Origin: Streptomyces sp. NBC_01304
Lineage (GTDB): Bacteria > Actinomycetota > Actinomycetes > Streptomycetales > Streptomycetaceae
Length of the DNA: 64,000 nucleotides
Reading direction: 5' to 3'
Assembly: GCF_035975855.1 (NCBI RefSeq)
Contig: NZ_CP109055.1
Coordinates: forward strand, 1 to 64,000
This document shows, in pieces, positions 16,383 through 28,000 of this stretch. Position numbers and translations under genes: made by a program. The first letter of the stretch is position 1; each line of letters begins with the position of its first letter. The notes under the pieces are model-generated. The model worked only from the letters and a program-made list of their open reading frames with translations. It searched no databases and was not told the origin of the DNA.

Positions 16383-16715
16383 TCACGCCCGGGAGGCAGG
16401 CGGCTGAGTGCCGCCTCCCGGAGACGGTCCCGCTGCCTCCGGCCCATATGTCTGCAGAGCTTCCAGGGCGGCCCGTCGGATCTCAGGGGGCGTACCGGGG
16501 GCGGCTGCCAGGTCCGTGAGCCGATGCCGGTCGACACGCCGCTGTTCGGCGTCGGCTCTCGCGGTCTGCTCCTGGCGGTTGGCCCTGCGCTCTTGGGCAA
16601 TGCCCCGGTAGACCTTGAGGGCCACACCGACCACCGCGAGAAGCAGCACGACCCAGGCCGCGGCGGGCGGAAGTTTCAGAAGGTCCGGCGTCAGTCCGGC
16701 CGCTGCGGTCACCAT
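16383..16715 (-). CDS. Small membrane-anchored helical protein
   Basis: This is a 110-aa protein with a single hydrophobic segment at about 18-36 (AAAWVVLLLAVVGVALKVY). A strongly charged helix (ERRANRQEQTARADAEQRRVDRHR) follows and is probably cytoplasmic. No ribosome binding site stands out. Function unknown. Confidence 0.5.
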   Translation of the reverse strand: MVTAAAGLTPDLLKLPPAAAWVVLLLAVVGVALKVYRGIAQERRANRQEQTARADAEQRRVDRHRLTDLAAAPGTPPEIRRAALEALQTYGPEAAGPSPGGGTQPPASRA

Positions 16716-17051
16716 CGGCGACTCGCAGGGAATCGCAACGACCGGGGCGTCCCTGCTAGTTCAGCGGGAGAAGGGCCTCTGACCTGGGGATACGGCGGGA
16801 ATGGCGGGCTGTTTTTGGCAAGGCTGGGGTAGAGCCGATGGAAGTCATCGGGTGGGGCTGAAGAGCCCCATCAATTTCCTTCTCTTTTTCATTCCCCAGT
16901 TTCCCTCTGCCAGTTGCGGTAGCCGTCCGCAGGTGGTTCTGCACGTACAGAACGGCAACAGGATACCGGTAGCAGGCCAACTGCACCACAGACAACGAAA
17001 GTTGTACCTCACGTGGCAGGACTTCTCGTCAGTCCATCCAACCCCGGGCCT

Positions 17052-17447
17052 TCACTCCCCTGCTCGTCTCGCCGTGCCTGCTGCTCCAGGTCTGCAGGAC
17101 CGCCTCGGCGACCCTCGATGGCGGTCCGCCAGCCGGTCGCTGCCGAGCTCTTTGCCGCGAACAAGGGCTTGGGTGCAGGCACTCACTCGCGGGGCCGCAC
17201 GCGGTCGACTCGCCTGGTCTATACAGGTGTCGGTGCTCAGCTCCGGAACCTGTGGCGCAGCGGGCTCGGTGTGGGCGTACATCCAGGTGTGTACTCGCTC
17301 CTCGCCGGGAATCGGGCGCGACGGGAGTGGCCCGGAGATGTTGTGGCAGGCAGTGAGCGCGTGCGCGATGGCGAGCACGGTCTCCTCATCGGCGCCCTCG
17401 ACGGTGATCCGGGTCAGGCCGGGCTGCTCAAGATGAAGGTGGGACAT
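17052..17447 (-). CDS. DUF6207-like small protein
   Basis: This is a 131-aa frame. The first ~65 residues (MSHLHLEQPGLTRITVEGADEETV through HTWMYAHTEP) fit the small Streptomyces family DUF6207, in which a conserved E-P-G-L-x-x-I-x-V core precedes an ADE-type helix. The Arg-rich remainder reads poorly and may be an artefact of a lost stop. The ATG at 17447 is preferred over an earlier in-frame start. A decayed relative lies near 29.2 kb. The family role is unknown. Confidence 0.5.
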   Translation of the reverse strand: MSHLHLEQPGLTRITVEGADEETVLAIAHALTACHNISGPLPSRPIPGEERVHTWMYAHTEPAAPQVPELSTDTCIDQASRPRAAPRVSACTQALVRGKELGSDRLADRHRGSPRRSCRPGAAGTARRAGE

Positions 17448-17477
17448 GCCGTCGAGGACGGCGCTGCGCCGGCCCAC

Positions 17478-18070
17478 GGTTCGCCGAGTACCGGGGTGTC
17501 ACCCTTTCGAGACCCGCTCACCGTCCTGGCCGTACCTGGTGGATGTGGAGTTCGCGGCCATTACGGTGGCCGCCGCACGGGGGCAGCATCCTTGATCACA
17601 CTTTCTATTGCCGCCCTTTGAGGGTGTGTTGGTCATGATTCCCAGGCGAATTCTGGGCGCCTGCATGCCCCCTGCGGCGCAGCAGCGAGTCTTCGACTGC
17701 AGACAGTCACCGTCAGCGGATGAAGGGTAAGCGCTTGGCGTGTTCTATGCGCTCCCGCGCTCCTCGACCAGCGGGCAGCACCGCCGGCAACTGTGCTGAA
17801 GCTACTGCATGTTTGCTGGATGACAGCTCGCATGGGGGTGCGCAGGCGCCCCCGGAGGCCTCCTGGCTGTCTGGCTCATTTGTCTTGCGCGTTGAACACC
17901 GTATGTAGCCAGGCTGCCGGTTGATGAGGGGTGCACAGGCCGGGCATCTCCGGGCGTTTTCGCAGCTCAGAGGCATGCCATCTTGCGATGGTGTGATGTG
18001 GCCCACATTGACTTGGGGAACTGATGGGACGTTAACTCCACTTCGCTCGTGAACTTTTGGTGACGCTGGG
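17478..18070. other. Upstream region of the LamG/RHS toxin genes
   Basis: I found no gene in these ~590 bp. The stretch is less GC-rich than its surroundings. It presumably holds the promoter for the plus-strand secreted-protein genes; no convincing -35/-10 pair could be chosen by eye. Confidence 0.4.
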
Positions 18071-21000
18071 GTGGGGACTGTGGTGTTGGGGCGAAGTTTT
18101 CGTCATGCCCGTGTGCGAAGAGACCGTGCGAGACGCACGGTTGGATGGGTGGCTGCCGTCGGGGCGTTGCTTTCGGTAATGCCTGTCGCGTCATTCGCTA
18201 CGGCTCCGGCGGCTGAGGCAGCGGTGCAGGCCGGGGGCCTCACGGAGCAGAGCGCCTCGCAGCGGGCGGCGGCAAGCGGGGAGCCGGTGGAGGTGACCGC
18301 GGCGCGTACCGAGTACACGACCACGCTGGCCAATCCGGACGGTACGTTCACGCTGACGCAGGCGACGCAGCCTCAGCGGGCCCGGGCCAAGGACGGCTCG
18401 TGGCGGGATGTCGACATCACGCTGGAGAAGCGTGCGGACGGACGGATTGCCCCGAAGGCCGCGGTCGTGGACCTGTCGTTCTCCGCCGGCGGTAGCGGGG
18501 CGGGCATGCTGAGCCTGTCCAGGGGCGACCGGCAGTTGAAGCTGGGCTGGCCGGGCGCCTTGCCGGAGCCGACCCTGGACGGTGCGGCGGCGACGTACGC
18601 CAATGTGCCGGTCAAGGGGGTCGATCTGCAGCTGACCGCGACGGCCGAGGGCTACCGCGAGGTGCTGGTGGTCAAGTCGGCTGAGGCAGCGGCCAGTTCG
18701 GAGCTGGAGAAGATCCGGCTCACCGCTGCGGGCGAGGGCCTGAGTGTGGTGCCGGGTGAGGGCGGCGGCCTGCGCGCGGTGGATGCGGACGGCAATGCCG
18801 TCTTCCGCGGGCCGGCCGGGCAGATGTGGGACTCCGCCGTCCCCACCCCGGCGCCGCAGAGCAGGACCACCAGCAACGTCAAGGCCTTGCCCGAGCAGAC
18901 AGATGATCCGGCTCAGCCCGACGAGGGCAACGTCACCGCCGAGTTGCCCGTAGCCGTCGGGGACGGTGCGGTGTCGGTGCAGCCGGACCTGGATCTCCTG
19001 CGGGGCAAGGACACGGTCTATCCGGTGTTCATCGACCCGTCGGTGGGGCTGGGGCTTTCGGAGTGGACGAAGCTGTCCTCGGACGGGGACAAGTTCTACA
19101 AGTTCACCGAGCCCAAGGGCGTGGGGTATTGCGGATACGCCGACGGCTACGCCTGCCCGCGCGACGGCAACGGCGCCTACAAGGACCGCATGTACTTCGA
19201 GTTCGGTCCGGGGGCCCTGTCGGGCAAGTACGTGCTGGATGCCACGTTCCGCGCGTATGAGACGTGGTCGTGGAACTGCGATCCGCACTGGGTGGACCTG
19301 GAGCGCACCGACAACTTCGGTGAAGGCACTCGCTGGCCGGGCCCGAAGATGTTGGACCAGATGGGCGACCGCTACGTGTCGGCAGGCCGCGCCGACCTGT
19401 GCAGCCCCTCGCAGCCCAATTCGTGGATCGAATTCAACGACAACCCCGATGAGGCCGACGAGAACCTGGTCTCCACGGTCAGGGCCTTCGCGGCGGGCAA
19501 GTTCGACCGGCTGACCCTCATGCTGAAGGCGAAGGACGAGGGCGACCCGCGGGCCTGGAAGCGCTTCGACAACAACGCGGAGCTGAAGGTCAACTACGTG
19601 CACAAGCCGGGTGTGCCGACCTCGGTGGGTGCCATCAACGGCACCGGCAACGAGGCCGGACCCTGCCAGAAATCGCCGACAAGTCCGCAGACGGTCACGG
19701 TGCTCACGCCGACCGTCCAGGCCCGGGTGCAGACCTTGGTGGAGCAGCACCAGGGCGAGGAGGAGGGCTCGCTGCAGGCCGAGTTCTACATGGAGCGCTC
19801 CAGCGACGACACGTCCAAGGGCACCTGGTCACAGGTGTGGAGCGACTACAAGCCGGAGGCAGGCTGGGACCCGGACGGCACGCTGGAAACGGCGATCACC
19901 ACCAAGCGGGCCGAGGGGGGGTTGTACCGCTTCCGGGCACGCACCCAGTCACACTGGGTCTATGGCGGTAAGTCGGGCGACCTGTTCTCGCCCTACTCCT
20001 CCTGGTGCTACCTGCGCGTCGATACCAAGTCGACGCTGGAGCCCACGATCACCACGGGCGGCCCCTACACCACCTGCGTCACCAACGACTGCGCGCCGAA
20101 CGGCACTCCGGGCACACCGGGCATCTTCACCTTCAAGCCCAACGCTGCGGACAAGGACGTCAAGGCCTACCAATGGCGCTTGCTGACCAGTGACGCAAAG
20201 GCCACCAAAACGGTCAAGCCCACGGTCACCAACGGACCGTGGACCGAAAGCGCCGTCATCCCAGCGCTGTCCGGCACCCAGACCCTCGAGGTCAAGTCGA
20301 GCGACCTGGTACTCGACAAGGAGGGCCGCGTCCGCTGGGGACCGGCCGCCCTCTTCACGTTCAAGGTCGGCCTCGATCAGGGGCCGACCGGGCGGTGGCG
20401 TTTCGATGACGGCAAGCCCGGCAATGCGGTGACAGTGGCGAAGGACACCGGCGAAGTCGGCACCCGCCACGACGTGACGATCCACGACGAGGCCGCCACC
20501 GGCTGGTCCACGCTCGGGCGGCGCGGCGCAGGGGACTACTCCCTGCGCCTGAACGACAACCTCACCGACGCTGCGAAGCAGGTCGGCCATGCCACGACCA
20601 GTGCGCCCGCGGTCAACACCGGGGACTCGTTCACGGTATCGGCCTGGGCCTATCTGACGGACGACACCAAGAATCACGTGGTGCTGGCCCAGCCCGGCAA
20701 GGACGCGAACGCGTTCACCCTGTACTACTCGGCCGCCTACAAGAAGTGGGTGTTCAACCGGACTGACAGGGATCTGAAGAGCCCGGTGTACATCCGGTCG
20801 ATGGCGGACGCGGAGAACCCGCCGCTGCGGGTGTGGACGCACCTGGCCGCGGTGTACAAGACCGAGGGCGAGGACGGTCAGCCGGACACCGACCCGGCCA
20901 ACGACACCATCCAGCTGTTCGTCAACGGCCGCCCGCAGGGCGAACCGGTCCTGCTGGCCAAAGCCGCAGCCACCTACGAGCCGTGGACTGCTACGGCTGG

Positions 21001-21931
21001 CCTGCAGTTCGGCCGGTCGGTCAAGGACGGCACCGGCTCGGAGTACTTCCTGGGGCGCCTGGACGAGGTCGCGGTGTGGCAGGAGGCGCACAAGACAGAG
21101 CAGATCCGCCTCGAGTCGCGGCTGGAGAAAGACGGTGTGCCCGCCAACGAGCTGGTCGCCCACTGGGACGCAGCAAACGCGACCGGGACCTCGATGCCCG
21201 AGAGCAAGGAAGACCCCGACGACCCGAACAGCAAAAGCTTCCCCTACCAGCGCGGCGGCATGACCCTTTCCGCCTCGGGAGCAGCCCTGAACGGGGATGA
21301 CAACACCACAGCTCTCGTCCTCAACGGCACCTCCGGCACTGCCACCACCACCGGACCGGTGGTCGACGAGACCGGCTCGTTCACCGTGTCCGCGCAGGTG
21401 CGGTTGAAAAAGACGCTGCTGGCGGCCAAGCCGGTGGGCTACCGCGGGCTGGTGGCCAGCCAGGCCACCCCCGCAGGCAAGGAATCCTCCTGGGCGCTGT
21501 GGGTGGAAAAGGTCGACACCGATGTCTACCAGTGGAAGTTCGGGCGTACGGCGGTCGATGCCAGCGGCAAGGTCGTCGACACCGCGCTCGCCCCAGCCGA
21601 GGACAAGGTGGGCCCCAAGGAATTCGATACCTGGGTCAACGTGACGGGTGTCTTCGACGCGACCAAGGATTTCACCGCCGAAGACGGCAGCCAGGAGTTC
21701 GGTGTAGCCCAGCTGTACGTCGGCCCGGCGCCTCAGCAGGGCAGCGAGGACGGCAAGGATCCCTTCTTGGTGGGCGTCCAGCAGGGCGCGGGCATCCTCG
21801 CAGCCGGCAGCGGCTCAGTCGGCGGTAAGACAGGCAACTACCTGGCCGGAGACCTGGCCAAGGTCCGCCTATGGACCGGTGCTATGACCGGCAACCAGGT
21901 CACAAGCCAGATCGCCGCACCGTCCCAGTAG
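18071..21931 (+). CDS. Secreted LamG-domain protein, partner of the RHS toxin
   Basis: This is a 1286-aa secreted protein. A signal peptide (Arg-rich start, hydrophobic run VGWVAAVGALLSVMPVASF, cleavage after ~AEA near residue 51) precedes a long beta-rich region with DNRLRE-like character. A linker region has Fn3-like traits. Two LamG/concanavalin-like jelly-roll units follow at about 775-1010 and 1050-1280 (DGKPGNAVTVAKDTGEVGTR, FTVSAWAYLTD; and VVDETGSFTVSAQVRL). Such proteins often precede RHS genes in Streptomyces and probably help display or deliver the toxin at the cell surface. The RHS gene follows on the same strand after 105 bp. The start codon is the first GTG of the frame; it has no strong ribosome binding site. 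Confidence 0.7.
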   Translation: MGTVVLGRSFRHARVRRDRARRTVGWVAAVGALLSVMPVASFATAPAAEAAVQAGGLTEQSASQRAAASGEPVEVTAARTEYTTTLANPDGTFTLTQATQPQRARAKDGSWRDVDITLEKRADGRIAPKAAVVDLSFSAGGSGAGMLSLSRGDRQLKLGWPGALPEPTLDGAAATYANVPVKGVDLQLTATAEGYREVLVVKSAEAAASSELEKIRLTAAGEGLSVVPGEGGGLRAVDADGNAVFRGPAGQMWDSAVPTPAPQSRTTSNVKALPEQTDDPAQPDEGNVTAELPVAVGDGAVSVQPDLDLLRGKDTVYPVFIDPSVGLGLSEWTKLSSDGDKFYKFTEPKGVGYCGYADGYACPRDGNGAYKDRMYFEFGPGALSGKYVLDATFRAYETWSWNCDPHWVDLERTDNFGEGTRWPGPKMLDQMGDRYVSAGRADLCSPSQPNSWIEFNDNPDEADENLVSTVRAFAAGKFDRLTLMLKAKDEGDPRAWKRFDNNAELKVNYVHKPGVPTSVGAINGTGNEAGPCQKSPTSPQTVTVLTPTVQARVQTLVEQHQGEEEGSLQAEFYMERSSDDTSKGTWSQVWSDYKPEAGWDPDGTLETAITTKRAEGGLYRFRARTQSHWVYGGKSGDLFSPYSSWCYLRVDTKSTLEPTITTGGPYTTCVTNDCAPNGTPGTPGIFTFKPNAADKDVKAYQWRLLTSDAKATKTVKPTVTNGPWTESAVIPALSGTQTLEVKSSDLVLDKEGRVRWGPAALFTFKVGLDQGPTGRWRFDDGKPGNAVTVAKDTGEVGTRHDVTIHDEAATGWSTLGRRGAGDYSLRLNDNLTDAAKQVGHATTSAPAVNTGDSFTVSAWAYLTDDTKNHVVLAQPGKDANAFTLYYSAAYKKWVFNRTDRDLKSPVYIRSMADAENPPLRVWTHLAAVYKTEGEDGQPDTDPANDTIQLFVNGRPQGEPVLLAKAAATYEPWTATAGLQFGRSVKDGTGSEYFLGRLDEVAVWQEAHKTEQIRLESRLEKDGVPANELVAHWDAANATGTSMPESKEDPDDPNSKSFPYQRGGMTLSASGAALNGDDNTTALVLNGTSGTATTTGPVVDETGSFTVSAQVRLKKTLLAAKPVGYRGLVASQATPAGKESSWALWVEKVDTDVYQWKFGRTAVDASGKVVDTALAPAEDKVGPKEFDTWVNVTGVFDATKDFTAEDGSQEFGVAQLYVGPAPQQGSEDGKDPFLVGVQQGAGILAAGSGSVGGKTGNYLAGDLAKVRLWTGAMTGNQVTSQIAAPSQ

Positions 21932-21985
21932 CCGGCCTCCACGATCCCTCCGCCGGCAGGCGGCTCTCCAAAGCAACCTTCGACA

Positions 21986-22020
21986 GCGTGCGGCCACCCG
22001 ACAGCCGGGTGGCCGCACGC
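21986..22020 (+). promoter_or_regulatory. Strong 15-bp hairpin just before the RHS start
   Basis: A perfect 15-bp inverted repeat (arms 21986-22000 and 22006-22020) with a 5-nt ACAGC loop fills the gap between the LamG and RHS genes. It ends where the ribosome binding site (GAGGAG) begins, 16 nt before the ATG. It lacks a T run. It could act as an attenuator, an mRNA stabiliser or an operator that sets the LamG:RHS ratio. Confidence 0.6.
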
Positions 22021-22036
22021 GAGGAGAACACCCCTT

Positions 22037-25000
22037 ATGAATCCCCTCGCCTTCGGCATGCCCTCATCGGGCCGGGCCGAGCGTCACAGACATCCCTGGG
22101 CCCGGCGCATCGCCGTGGTCACCGGCTTCATCCTGGTGCCCAGCCTGCTCACCCCCCTGGTCACCCCCGCCTCAGCGGCGGCAGATCCACTGGGCAGACC
22201 GGACCTGAAGGACCCCAAGCCCGCCAAGGTCTCCCCCTGGACGGTCAAGACCAACCAGAAGAACGCCGACATCGTCGCCAAGTCCGCTGCCGCGGACCGC
22301 AAGGCCGCCGAGCGCGCCCGCAAGGACCAGAGCACCACAGTGACCTGGCCTATCGGCGGCGCGGCCACGCTGAGCATGCCGGGCAAGGGCACGGCCAAGG
22401 CCGAGCCCGGAAAGCTGCCGGTGACGCTGGCGGCGCCGAAGCCGGACAAGTCCAAGAAGCAGATCAAGACCGCTGATGCGGTCAAGGTCAACGTGCTGGA
22501 CCAGAAGGCCGCCACCAAGCTCGGCGTCAAGGGCGTCGCGCTGACCGTGACCGGGCCCGCGGGCGGCGGCAAGGCCCAAGTGGGCCTGGACTACTCGGCG
22601 TTCGCCTCCGCCTACGGCGGCGACTGGGCCGGCCGTCTGCAGGTCCTCGAGCTGCCCGACTGCGCGCTGAAGGACCCGGATAAGGCCAAGTGCCGCACCC
22701 GCACACCGCTTGAGTTCACCAACCACCGCAGCAGCCAGCAGCTGCAGACGCCTCTCACCTTCGATGCGGACACCAACTCGGCGTCGGCGAAGAACAGCGC
22801 ACCAGCGGCAGGCGAAACCAAGGTCCTGGCGCTGGCGGCCGGTGACAAGTCCGCGGCCGGCAGCTACAAGGCGACCCCGCTGGCCTCCTCCTCCACCTGG
22901 GAGGCCGGCGGCTCCTCGGGCACCTTCACCTGGTCCTACCCGCTGCGCACCCCGCCCGCGGCGGCCGGCCCCCAGCCGGATCTGTCGATCTCCTACAACT
23001 CCGGCAGCGTGGACGGCCGTACCGGCAACACGAACAACCAAGGCACTTCGCTGGGTGAGGGCTTCGACATCACGTCGTCGTACATCGAGCGCAAGTACGG
23101 CTCGTGCGACGACGACGACCAGGCCGACAAGTTCGACCTGTGCTGGAAGTACGACAACGCCTCCCTCGTCCTCAACGGCAAGGCCACCGAACTGGTCAAG
23201 GACGACACCAGCGGCGAGTGGCACCTCAAGAACGACGACGAATCCACCGTCAAGCACCACACTGGCGCGGACAACGGCGATGACGGTGCCACCGATATCG
23301 ACGGCAAGGGCGAGTACTGGACCGTCACCACCGGCGACGGCACCAGCTATACCTTCGGCCTGCACAAGCTCCCCGGCGCGGGCACGGACGAGCGCACCAA
23401 GTCCACCTGGACCGTGCCGGTCTTCGGTGACGACGAGGGCGAGCCCGGCTACAAGGACGGCACCACCTTCTCCGGTCGGGACAAGAAGCAGGCCTGGCGC
23501 TGGAACCTCGACCTGGTCGAGGACACCCACAACAACGCCATGACCTACTGGTACGAGGACGAGACCAACAACTACGACACCCTCGGCAACGAATCCACCG
23601 GCACCAGCTACACCCGCGGCGGCTACCTCAAGGAAATCCGCTACGGCCAGAAGAGCGGCTCCCTGTTCTCCGCCAGCCCCGCTGCATCCAACAAGGTCAC
23701 CTTCACCTACGCGGAGCGCTGCATCGCCGCCGGAACCGGCTGCGACGCGCTCACGGAGGACAAGCGGGACAACTGGCCCGACGTGCCCTTCGATGTGGTC
23801 TGCAAGGACGGCGACAAGTGCACCGGCAACACCGCACCGTCGTTCTTCACCCGCAAGCGAATGACCGGCATCACCACCCACGCCTGGAACGCAGCCTCGA
23901 CCGCGACCGACAAATTCGAGCCGGTCGACAACTGGACCTTCAAGCAGCTCTACCTCGACCCGGGCGACACCGGCGACTCCCACGACCAGTCGCTGTGGCT
24001 GGACGAGATCAAGCACACCGGCAAGCGCGGCACCGACCTCGCCCTGGACCCGGTGAAGTTCACCCACGAGTTCAAGCCCAACCGGGTCGACGGCACCACC
24101 GACGACATCCTCTCCCTCGAGAAGCCTCGCCTGAAGACGGTTACTTCCGAGACCGGGGCGCAGACCATCGTCACTTACATGGACGCGGACTGCATCTACG
24201 GGCAGACCATGCCCAAGGTCGATGACAACACCAGGCGCTGCTACCCCGTCTTCTGGTCCCCCAACGGCGAGAAGACCCCGATCCTGGACTGGTTCCAGAA
24301 GTACCCAGTCGCCTCCGTCTCCGCCACCGACCCGCGCGGCGGCTCCCAGGCCGTCCAGCACACCTACCAGTACAGCGGGGGCGGGGCCTGGCACTACAAC
24401 GAAGACCCCTTCACCCCGGCCAAGGAACGCACCTGGTCCAGCTGGCGCGGCTACGAGAAGGTCACCCACCTGACCGGTGGCAGCGGCACCCAGCAGAAGA
24501 CGGTGACGCTCTACCTGCGGGGCATGAACGGCGACCGCGTCCTGAGTGCCGACGGCAAGCTTCCGGACAAGGACAAGCGCAAGAGTGTCACGATGACCGG
24601 CATCACCGCCCCGGCCATCGACGACCACGACCGGTACGCCGGCTTCACCCGCGAAACGGTCACCTACAACGGTGCCGACGAGGTGTCCGGCACCGTCAAC
24701 AGCGTCACCTCCAAGAAGACCGCCACTCAGCACAAGTCCTACGCCGACATTGAGGCCTACAGGGTCCGCGTCGGCGCCGAGCACGACCGCACCCGCATCA
24801 CCTCCGGCAGCACAGCCACCAATCGCACCCGCAGCACCACCTATACCTACGACGACTACGGCCTGGCCGACACCGTCGAGGACAGCGGCGACAAGGCCAT
24901 CACCGGCGACGAGAAGTGCACCCGCACCTGGTACGCCCGCAACACCGACAAGGGCCTCACCGACCTCGTCTCCCGTACCCGCACCGTCGCCAAGACCTGC

Positions 25001-28000
25001 GCCACCGCAGACAGCACCCTGGACCTGCCCGACGACTCCACCCGGTCCGGCGACATCATCTCCGACACCGCCACCGTCTACGACGACACCACCGCCACCA
25101 CCTGGTCCGCCGACCAGAAGCCCACCAAGGGCGACGCGGTATGGACCGGCCGCGCCAAGTCCTATGCGAGCGGCACCCCCTCCTGGCAGAAGACCGCCAC
25201 CACCAGCTACGACAGCCTCGGCCGTCCGCTGCTGGTCAAGGACACCGACGGCAAGAAGGTCACCGACACCACGTACACCCCGGCTGCGTCGGGTCCGCTG
25301 ACCTCCAGCACGGTCGCCAACATCAAGGGCCACACCGCCACCACGGACGTGGACTTCGCCACCGGCAACCCGGTCAAGGCCAAGGACGCCAACGACAAGA
25401 TCACCGAGACCGAGTACGACAGCCTCGGCCGCGTCACCGGCATCTGGCTGCCTAACCGGTCCAAGGTCCTGAAGAAGAGCGCCAACTACGTCTTCGGCTA
25501 CAAGGTCCAGAGCGCCGACATGTCGTGGGTGTCCACCGGCACCCTCAAGGGCGACGGCTCCGGCTACAACACCAGCTACATGTACTACGACTCGCTGCTG
25601 CGCCCGCGTCAGACCCAGACCCCGACTCCGATCGGCGGCCGCATCGTCGGTCTGACCCTGTACGACGACCGCGGACTCGCCATCAGCTCCCAGGGCGACA
25701 TCTGGGACAAGGAATCCGCGCCCGCCGGTGACGACGCGGTGCAGACCGAAGGTTCCCAAGCCCCGGTACAGACCGACACCACCTACGACGGCGCCGGCCG
25801 CGCCACCAAGACGGTCACCCAGCACCACGGCGTCACCCGCTGGACCACCAACACCACCTACACCGGCGACAAGGTCGCAGCCAGCACCCAGGCCGGCGGA
25901 CAGGCCACCGCGGTAATCACCAACGCCCTTGGCCAGACAGTCGAGCGCCGCGAATACGCGGGTCCCAAGCCCGAGGGCACTGACTACACCACCACCACGT
26001 ACACCTACACCCCCGCCGGCCAGAACAAGACCGTCACCGGCCCGGACGACGCCAAGTGGTCCTACGGCTACGACCTGTTCGGCCGCCAGACCACGTCGAC
26101 TGACCCCGACAAGGGCACCACCAACACCTGGTACGACAACCTCGACCGCATCGACTACAGCGTCGACGCGGAGAACAAGAAGCTGCTCTACGGCTACGAC
26201 GAGCTCAGCCGCAAGACCGGCCTGTGGCAGACCGACAAAACAGCCGCCAACAAGCTCGCCGCCTGGGAATTCGACACCCTCGCCAAGGGTCAGCAGGACA
26301 GTGCCACGCGCTACGTCGGCGGCTCCGCCGGCAAGGCCTACACCCAGAAGGTCGACTCCTACGACAGCCTCTACCAGGTCACCGGCAGCCAGCTGGCCTT
26401 GCCCGACGACGACGAGCTGGTGAAGGCCGGCGTCCCCAAGACCCTGTCATTCAGCACCAGCTACCGGCTCGACGGCACCCCCAGTCAGCAGACCGAGCCG
26501 GCCGTCGCAGGGCTCGCCTCCGAGGCCGTCGAATACACCTACAACGCCACCGGCCAGCAGCTCACCTCACAGGGCACCACCGGCTACCTGCAAGGCGCCG
26601 TGTTGTCCCCCCAGGGTGATCTGACGCAGCTCAGCCTCGGCATGCAGGGCGGCAACGCTGCGAAGAAGGCCTACCTCAACTACGAGTACGAGAAGGGCAC
26701 CCGCCGTCTGGCCCGCTCATTCGTGACGGACGACGTGCATGGCTACATGCCGCAGGAGCTGGCCTTCAGCCAGGACGAGGCCGGCAACGTCACCTCCATC
26801 TTCGACGGCAGCACCCAGGGCGGCACCATCAAGCCCGACTACCAGTGCTTCACCTACGACGGCCACCGCCGCCTGAGCGAAGCCTGGACGCCCAAGACCG
26901 CCGACTGCGCCGCCACCGGCCGCACCACCGCCAACATCGACGGCGCCGCCCCGTACTGGACCTCGTACACCTACAAGAAGTCCGGCCAGCGGGACACCGA
27001 AACCCAGCACGCGGCCACCAGTGACACCAAGACCAGCTACGGCTACGGCACCGACAAGGGGCAGCCGCACACGCTGACCCGGACCGAAACCGGCGCAAAG
27101 ACCAACACCTACACCTACTACAACACCGGCGACACCAAAACCCGCCCCGGCCCCACCGGCCAGCAAAGCCTGGACTGGAACAGCGAAGGCAAGCTCGCCA
27201 AGCTCACCGAAGGCGCCGCCGAAACCGGCTACCTCTACGACGCCTCGGGTGAACTCCTCATCCGCCGCGCCAAGGGCGACGGCGACAGCATCCTCTACCT
27301 GGGCGGTACTGAGGTCCGCCTCACCGCCAAGGGCACTACCAAGACCCTCAGCGGCAGCCGCTACTACACCGCCAACGGCCAGACCATCGCTGTTCGCACC
27401 GCAACCAGCGGAGTCAGCGGAACGAAGCTCAGCTTCCTCGCCACCGACCATCACGGCACCTCCAGCCTCGCCCTCGACGCCGGCACCTACGCCATCACCA
27501 AGCGCTACACCAGCCCCTTCGGCACCCCACGCGGAACGAAGGCCACCAACTGGCCCGACGACAAAGCCTTCCTCGGCAAACCCGCCGACACCGGAACCGG
27601 TCTCACCCACATCGGCGCCCGCGAATACGACCCCGCCACCGGCCAGTTCATCAGCGTCGACCCACTACTCAGCCTGGATCAGCACCAATCCCTTAACGGC
27701 TACGCCTACGCCAACAACACCCCGATCACCTCGAGCGACCCCACCGGCCTGCGCGGGACGTGCGAGACGGAATGGGACCCCAGCCCCTGCTCGAAGGACG
27801 ACCCAAACGGCGACGGCAACCCCGACCACGGCAGACCCAAGCCACACCAGCCCTACAACAGCTTCAGTGGCGGCACAGCCCAGGCGGACAGCGCTAGCAG
27901 GATCTACCAAAACGGCCCCTCCCTCGGCTACGGGCCCAACGTCGACGAATACATCCAAGCCAACCAAGACCACAATGCGCCGTCGTCTCCTGACATCTAC

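Noticed and set aside
22172..25828. 1218-codon open frame on the minus strand opposite the RHS gene
   Set aside because: It mirrors the codon bias of the RHS gene; its protein is a Gly/Val/Ala-rich shadow without domains, and the plus-strand protein is clearly real.
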